Part shown: positions 7,395 to 9,601 of the stretch, piece by piece
Position numbering within the stretch: position 1 is the stretch's first letter
Layout of the letters: the number at the start of each line of letters is the position of its first letter
Assembly (NCBI GenBank): GCA_903828025.1
Contig: CAIKKO010000551.1
Coordinates: 1 to 9,601 of the forward strand
Length of the DNA: 9,601 bases
Reading direction: 5' to 3'
DNA from: an uncultured Sphingomonadales bacterium
GTDB lineage: Bacteria > Pseudomonadota > Alphaproteobacteria > Sphingomonadales > Sphingomonadaceae
Notes under the pieces: model-generated
What the model was told of the DNA's origin: nothing
The model's database searches: none
What the model saw: the letters and a program-made list of their open reading frames with translations, nothing else
Made by a program: the position numbers and the translations under genes

Positions 7395-8345
7395 ATGAGC
7401 ACCGAACCCGACTCCCCAACCGACGACGCCGCCCACCAAGCCGCCCATTATCGGGCAATGCTCGCCAAGGCCGAAACCCTGACCGAAGCGCTGCCCTATC
7501 TGCAGCGCTATGCGGGCAAGACGTTCGTGGTGAAATATGGCGGCCACGCCATGGGCGATCCCGAACTGGCGCAGGACTTTGCCGAGGATATCGTGCTGCT
7601 GAAGGCGGTCGGCATCAATCCGGTGGTGGTCCACGGCGGCGGCCCGCAGATCGGGCGCATGCTCAAGGCGCTCGGCATCGAATCGCAGTTCGTCGACGGT
7701 CTGCGCGTGACCGACAAGCAGACCGCCGAAGTCGCCGAAATGGTGCTGGCGGGCGCGATCAACAAGGAACTGGTCGGCTGGATCGCGCGCGCGGGCGGCA
7801 AGGCCATCGGCATTTCCGGCAAGGACGGCGGCATGGTCATCGCCCGCAAGGTCGAGGCGAAAAAGGCCCCCAAGGCGATCAACGACGCAGACAGCGGGGA
7901 GGCGCTGGTCGTCGATCTCGGCTTCGTGGGCGAACCGGCGCGGATCGACACCACGGTGATCGACACCATCGTCAATGCCAAGATGATCCCGGTGATTGCC
8001 CCCATCGGCGTGGGCGAGGACGGCGAGACTTATAACATCAACGCCGATACCATGGCGGGCGCGATTGCCGCGGCGCTCGGCGCGGCGCGGCTGTTCCTCC
8101 TGACCGACGTGCCCGGCGTGCTGGACAAGGACCGCCAGCTGCTCACCGACCTGACCCCGGCGGACATCCAGCGTCTGGCCGAAGACGGCACGATCAGCGG
8201 CGGCATGATCCCCAAGCTCGAAACCTGCGTCCACGCGGTCGAGGCCGGGTGCGAGGCGGCGGTGGTGCTCGATGGCCGGGTGCCGCACGCCATGCTGATC
8301 GAAGTGTTCACCGCGCGCGGCGCAGGCACGTTGATCCGAGCATGA
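7395..8345 (+). CDS. argB: Acetylglutamate kinase (ArgB)
   Basis: ArgB phosphorylates N-acetyl-L-glutamate with ATP, the second step of arginine synthesis, in the cytoplasm. The product is 316 residues. Amino-acid-kinase motifs are intact: VVKYGG with catalytic Lys47, HGGGPQIG (80-87), GLRVTD with substrate-binding Arg104 region (102-107), NINAD (214-218), LTDVPGVL (236-243) and GGMIPKL with the second catalytic Lys274. An N-terminal extension of about 40 residues before the first strand, and the C-terminal EVFTARGAGTLI, resemble the arginine-inhibited hexameric form of the enzyme, so feedback inhibition by arginine is likely; this is inferred from family knowledge. The frame is open from a TTG at 7356, but the ATG at 7395 gives the expected N-terminus. 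No strong Shine-Dalgarno is seen. The stop codon overlaps an in-frame ATG (8342) of the following lipoprotein gene by 4 bases. Confidence 0.97.
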   Translation: MSTEPDSPTDDAAHQAAHYRAMLAKAETLTEALPYLQRYAGKTFVVKYGGHAMGDPELAQDFAEDIVLLKAVGINPVVVHGGGPQIGRMLKALGIESQFVDGLRVTDKQTAEVAEMVLAGAINKELVGWIARAGGKAIGISGKDGGMVIARKVEAKKAPKAINDADSGEALVVDLGFVGEPARIDTTVIDTIVNAKMIPVIAPIGVGEDGETYNINADTMAGAIAAALGAARLFLLTDVPGVLDKDRQLLTDLTPADIQRLAEDGTISGGMIPKLETCVHAVEAGCEAAVVLDGRVPHAMLIEVFTARGAGTLIRA

Positions 8346-8367
8346 ACCGGGATACGAGCATGAACCG
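8337..8367. repeat. Direct repeat duplicating a start-codon region
   Basis: CGAGCATGAACCG occurs at 8337-8349 and again at 8355-8367, an 18-base period that keeps the reading frame. The first copy contains the argB stop codon (TGA overlapping ATG). The second supplies another ATG in frame for the lipoprotein gene, and the sequence between the copies supplies a GGGA 7 bases before that second ATG. Confidence 0.85.
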
Positions 8368-8836
8368 CGCCTGCCTTGCCGCGCTCACCCTTCTGCTTGG
8401 CCTTGCGGGGTGCGGGCAAAAAGCGCCCGCACCTGGGGCAGCACCTGCGGCAACTCCGGCTCAAGCCGTCGCCAAGCCCATCGCACCCTCGGCCTCACGC
8501 GATCCCGACGTGGTGTTGCACGCCTGGGCCGACGCTGTGGAAGCCCGCGACTGGGCGGCGGTGCGCGCCTTCTGGGGCGACCACGGCACGCGCAGCGGCC
8601 TGACGGAGGCCGCGTTCACCGCGCAATGGGCAAAGCTGCGTCAACCCAAAGTGACCGTTGCCAAAGGCGCGGGCGAAGGCGCTGCCGGCTCGGCCTATTA
8701 CACCGCGCCGGTGCGGATCGTGGATGGCGCGCGCGTCCTGTCCGGCGAAGTGGTGATCCGCCGCGTCAACGATGTCGATGGCGCCAGCGCGGAGCAACTG
8801 CGCTGGCATATCGAGAGCACGACGCTGACCCCCTGA
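8360..8836 (+). CDS. Small predicted lipoprotein, NTF2-like fold possible
   Basis: The product is 158 residues from the ATG at 8360. The signal peptide is MNRACLAALTLLLGLAGC, with lipobox L15-A16-G17 and the lipidated Cys18, so the mature protein should be anchored in the inner or outer membrane facing the periplasm. A Pro/Ala-rich linker (21-48) follows. A compact domain starting near residue 50 has an amphipathic helix (VVLHAWADAVEARDWAAVRAF), a short helix (TEAAFTAQWAKL) and then strand-like segments, a pattern compatible with an NTF2/SnoaL-like fold. That fold is an inference and I know no function. ATG 8342, six codons upstream and overlapping the argB stop, is an alternative start. I prefer 8360 because it has GGGA 7 bases upstream and gives a standard n-region without an acidic residue. 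It is probably cotranscribed with argB. Confidence 0.85.
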   Translation: MNRACLAALTLLLGLAGCGQKAPAPGAAPAATPAQAVAKPIAPSASRDPDVVLHAWADAVEARDWAAVRAFWGDHGTRSGLTEAAFTAQWAKLRQPKVTVAKGAGEGAAGSAYYTAPVRIVDGARVLSGEVVIRRVNDVDGASAEQLRWHIESTTLTP

Positions 8837-8864
8837 GAATTGCCGCCTCCCGGCGCAAGTCTCT

Positions 8865-8899
8865 GGACAAACTTGTATGCAACACATACAAGTTTGTCC
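8865..8899. repeat. Perfect 15-bp inverted repeat, possible operator or RNA hairpin
   Basis: GGACAAACTTGTATG (8865-8879) and its exact reverse complement (8885-8899) flank the 5-base loop CAACA. The arms have only 6 G/C of 15, unlike the surrounding GC-rich DNA. No T-run follows on either strand, so it is not a standard intrinsic terminator. It lies 28 bases after the lipoprotein gene and 116 bases before yggT. Possible roles are an operator for a dimeric regulator, a transcript-end hairpin or a dispersed palindromic repeat; none is settled. Confidence 0.85.
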
Positions 8900-8963
8900 C
8901 ACGCCGCCGGTCGTGCGGCGTCGGTCGTTTGGCGAGGGGCCCTTGTGGCCTTGGGAGAGGGTC

Positions 8964-8999
8964 GGCTAGGAGCGGTGCTTCCGCGCTGAAACTCTAGCC
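8964..8999 (+). promoter_or_regulatory. Nested stem-loop ahead of the yggT ribosome binding site
   Basis: GGCTAG (8964-8969) pairs with CTAGCC (8994-8999). Inside it GCGG (8972-8975) pairs with CCGC (8981-8984) around TGCTT. The outer stem ends 4 bases before the GGGGA ribosome binding site of yggT. There is no T-run. It may be a leader structure; its function is unknown and chance is not excluded. Confidence 0.35.
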
Positions 9000-9003
9000 C
9001 ACT

Positions 9004-9008
9004 GGGGA
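9004..9008 (+). promoter_or_regulatory. Ribosome binding site of yggT-family gene
   Basis: GGGGA lies 7 bases before the ATG at 9016 and supports that start. Confidence 0.7.
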
Positions 9009-9015
9009 ATGCCAC

Positions 9016-9315
9016 ATGCTTTTGTTCTCGCTGATTGCAGCCTTGATCAAGCTGATCCAGCTGATCCAGATGGTCGTGATCGTGCAATTCATCTTGAGCA
9101 TGTTGATTGCCTTCAACGTGGTCAGCGCCAGCAACAAGGTGGTCTCGGCCCTGTGGACCGCGCTCAGCGCGATCCTCGATCCGATTCTCAATCCGATCCG
9201 TCGGGCCATGCCCAACACCGGGGCAATCGATTTCTCGCGGATGATCGTGATCTTCGGGCTGGATCTGGTTGTCCGCGTCCTCGCGTTCCTCGCCGAAATG
9301 GCCGGTTCGTTCTGA
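9016..9315 (+). CDS. YggT-family membrane protein
   Basis: The product is 99 residues, the usual size for single-copy YggT proteins. A first hydrophobic helix (about 1-38) is followed by a cytosol- or periplasm-facing stretch with the family motif PILNPIRRAMPNTGAIDFS (55-73), then a second helix (about 74-96). The conserved pattern is R-x-x-x-P-x-x-G-x-x-D-x-S. YggT proteins are widespread and have been linked to cell shape, osmotic tolerance and division-site genes in some bacteria, but their biochemical role is not settled. Unlike the common arrangement near proC and the yggS gene, here the neighbour is folD, 25 bases downstream, and the two are probably cotranscribed. The start is set by a well-spaced GGGGA. 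Confidence 0.93.
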   Translation: MLLFSLIAALIKLIQLIQMVVIVQFILSMLIAFNVVSASNKVVSALWTALSAILDPILNPIRRAMPNTGAIDFSRMIVIFGLDLVVRVLAFLAEMAGSF

Positions 9316-9329
9316 ACCACCTTCACAAC

Positions 9330-9333
9330 GGGA
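9330..9333 (+). promoter_or_regulatory. Ribosome binding site of folD
   Basis: GGGA lies 7 bases before the ATG at 9341. Confidence 0.6.
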
Positions 9334-9340
9334 TTTTCGA

Positions 9341-9601
9341 ATGACTGCCGCGATTATTGACGGAAAAGCCTTTGCCGCAGACTTGCGCGCGAAGGTGGGT
9401 GAACTGGCCGCCGCTTTTGCCGCACAAGCGGGCCGCAAGGCGGGCCTTGCCGTGGTGCTGGTGGGCGAAGACCCGGCCAGCCAGGTCTATGTCCGCTCCA
9501 AGGGCAAGCAGACGGTCGAAGCCGGCATGACCAGCTTCGAGCACAAGCTGCCCGCCGAAACCAGCGAGGCCGATCTCCTGGCGGTGGTCGAGGCGCTCAA
9601 C
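9341..9601 (+). CDS. folD: Bifunctional methylenetetrahydrofolate dehydrogenase/cyclohydrolase FolD, 5' part
   Basis: FolD interconverts 5,10-methylene- and 10-formyl-tetrahydrofolate through methenyl-tetrahydrofolate, using NADP, and feeds one-carbon units to purine and formylmethionine synthesis in the cytoplasm. The first 87 residues are present and the gene runs off the window; a full protein is about 285-300 residues. Visible family motifs are IIDGKAFA (5-12), the strand LAVVLVGEDPAS (36-47) and YVRSKGK (50-56), which holds the catalytic Tyr50 and Lys54, matching Tyr52/Lys56 of E. coli FolD. The NADP-binding half lies beyond the window. The ATG at 9341 has a well-placed GGGA. The gene follows the yggT-type gene by 25 bases and is likely in the same transcript. 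Confidence 0.96.
   Translation, partial: MTAAIIDGKAFAADLRAKVGELAAAFAAQAGRKAGLAVVLVGEDPASQVYVRSKGKQTVEAGMTSFEHKLPAETSEADLLAVVEALN

Noticed and set aside
8865..8899. The palindrome as a Rho-independent terminator
   Set aside because: Neither strand has a T-run after the stem; the downstream sequence is GC-rich on both sides. It is kept as a repeat of unknown role.
8943..8971. TTGTGG plus CTAGGA as a yggT promoter
   Set aside because: The spacing is 17 bases, but both hexamers are poor matches.

Overview
The window is a GC-rich bacterial chromosome segment whose gene content and protein sequences suggest an alphaproteobacterium of the order Sphingomonadales, most likely near Erythrobacteraceae or Sphingomonadaceae. 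This placement is by recognition of the MutS, YhhQ-type, ArgB and lipoprotein sequences and by the strong GC bias at third codon positions, not by a search. There are no rRNA or tRNA genes, CRISPR arrays, insertion sequences or phage genes. The region reads as ordinary core chromosome.

Left part (1-4531): a partial multi-pass membrane protein gene runs leftward off the window. It is divergent from mutS, the mismatch-recognition ATPase of DNA repair, with a 240-base gap between them. The stop of mutS overlaps or abuts the start of a gene for a polytopic membrane protein that looks like a short GT-C-type glycosyltransferase.

Middle part (4581-7353): a seven-helix membrane protein of unknown function carries two HKRL motifs and is less GC-rich than its neighbours. 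It converges, with overlapping stop codons, on a leftward concentrative nucleoside transporter gene (NupC/CNT family). Divergent from the transporter gene is a YhhQ/VUT-family gene, whose family imports queuosine precursors. Two nucleoside- or base-type importers therefore share an intergenic region of about 90 bases.

Right part (7395-9601): argB (N-acetylglutamate kinase, arginine synthesis), a small lipoprotein gene whose start region carries an 18-base in-frame duplication, a YggT-family membrane protein gene and the 5' part of folD (folate one-carbon metabolism) all read rightward. The yhhQ-like gene, argB and the lipoprotein gene are close enough to be cotranscribed, as are yggT and folD. 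The 179-base gap between the two groups holds a perfect 15-bp inverted repeat with a 5-base loop and a second, nested stem-loop just ahead of the yggT ribosome binding site.

I found no convincing new multi-gene system. The best leads are the palindrome at 8865-8899, the divergent nucleoside/queuosine-precursor transporter pair, the duplicated start region of the lipoprotein gene, and two uncharacterised membrane proteins.
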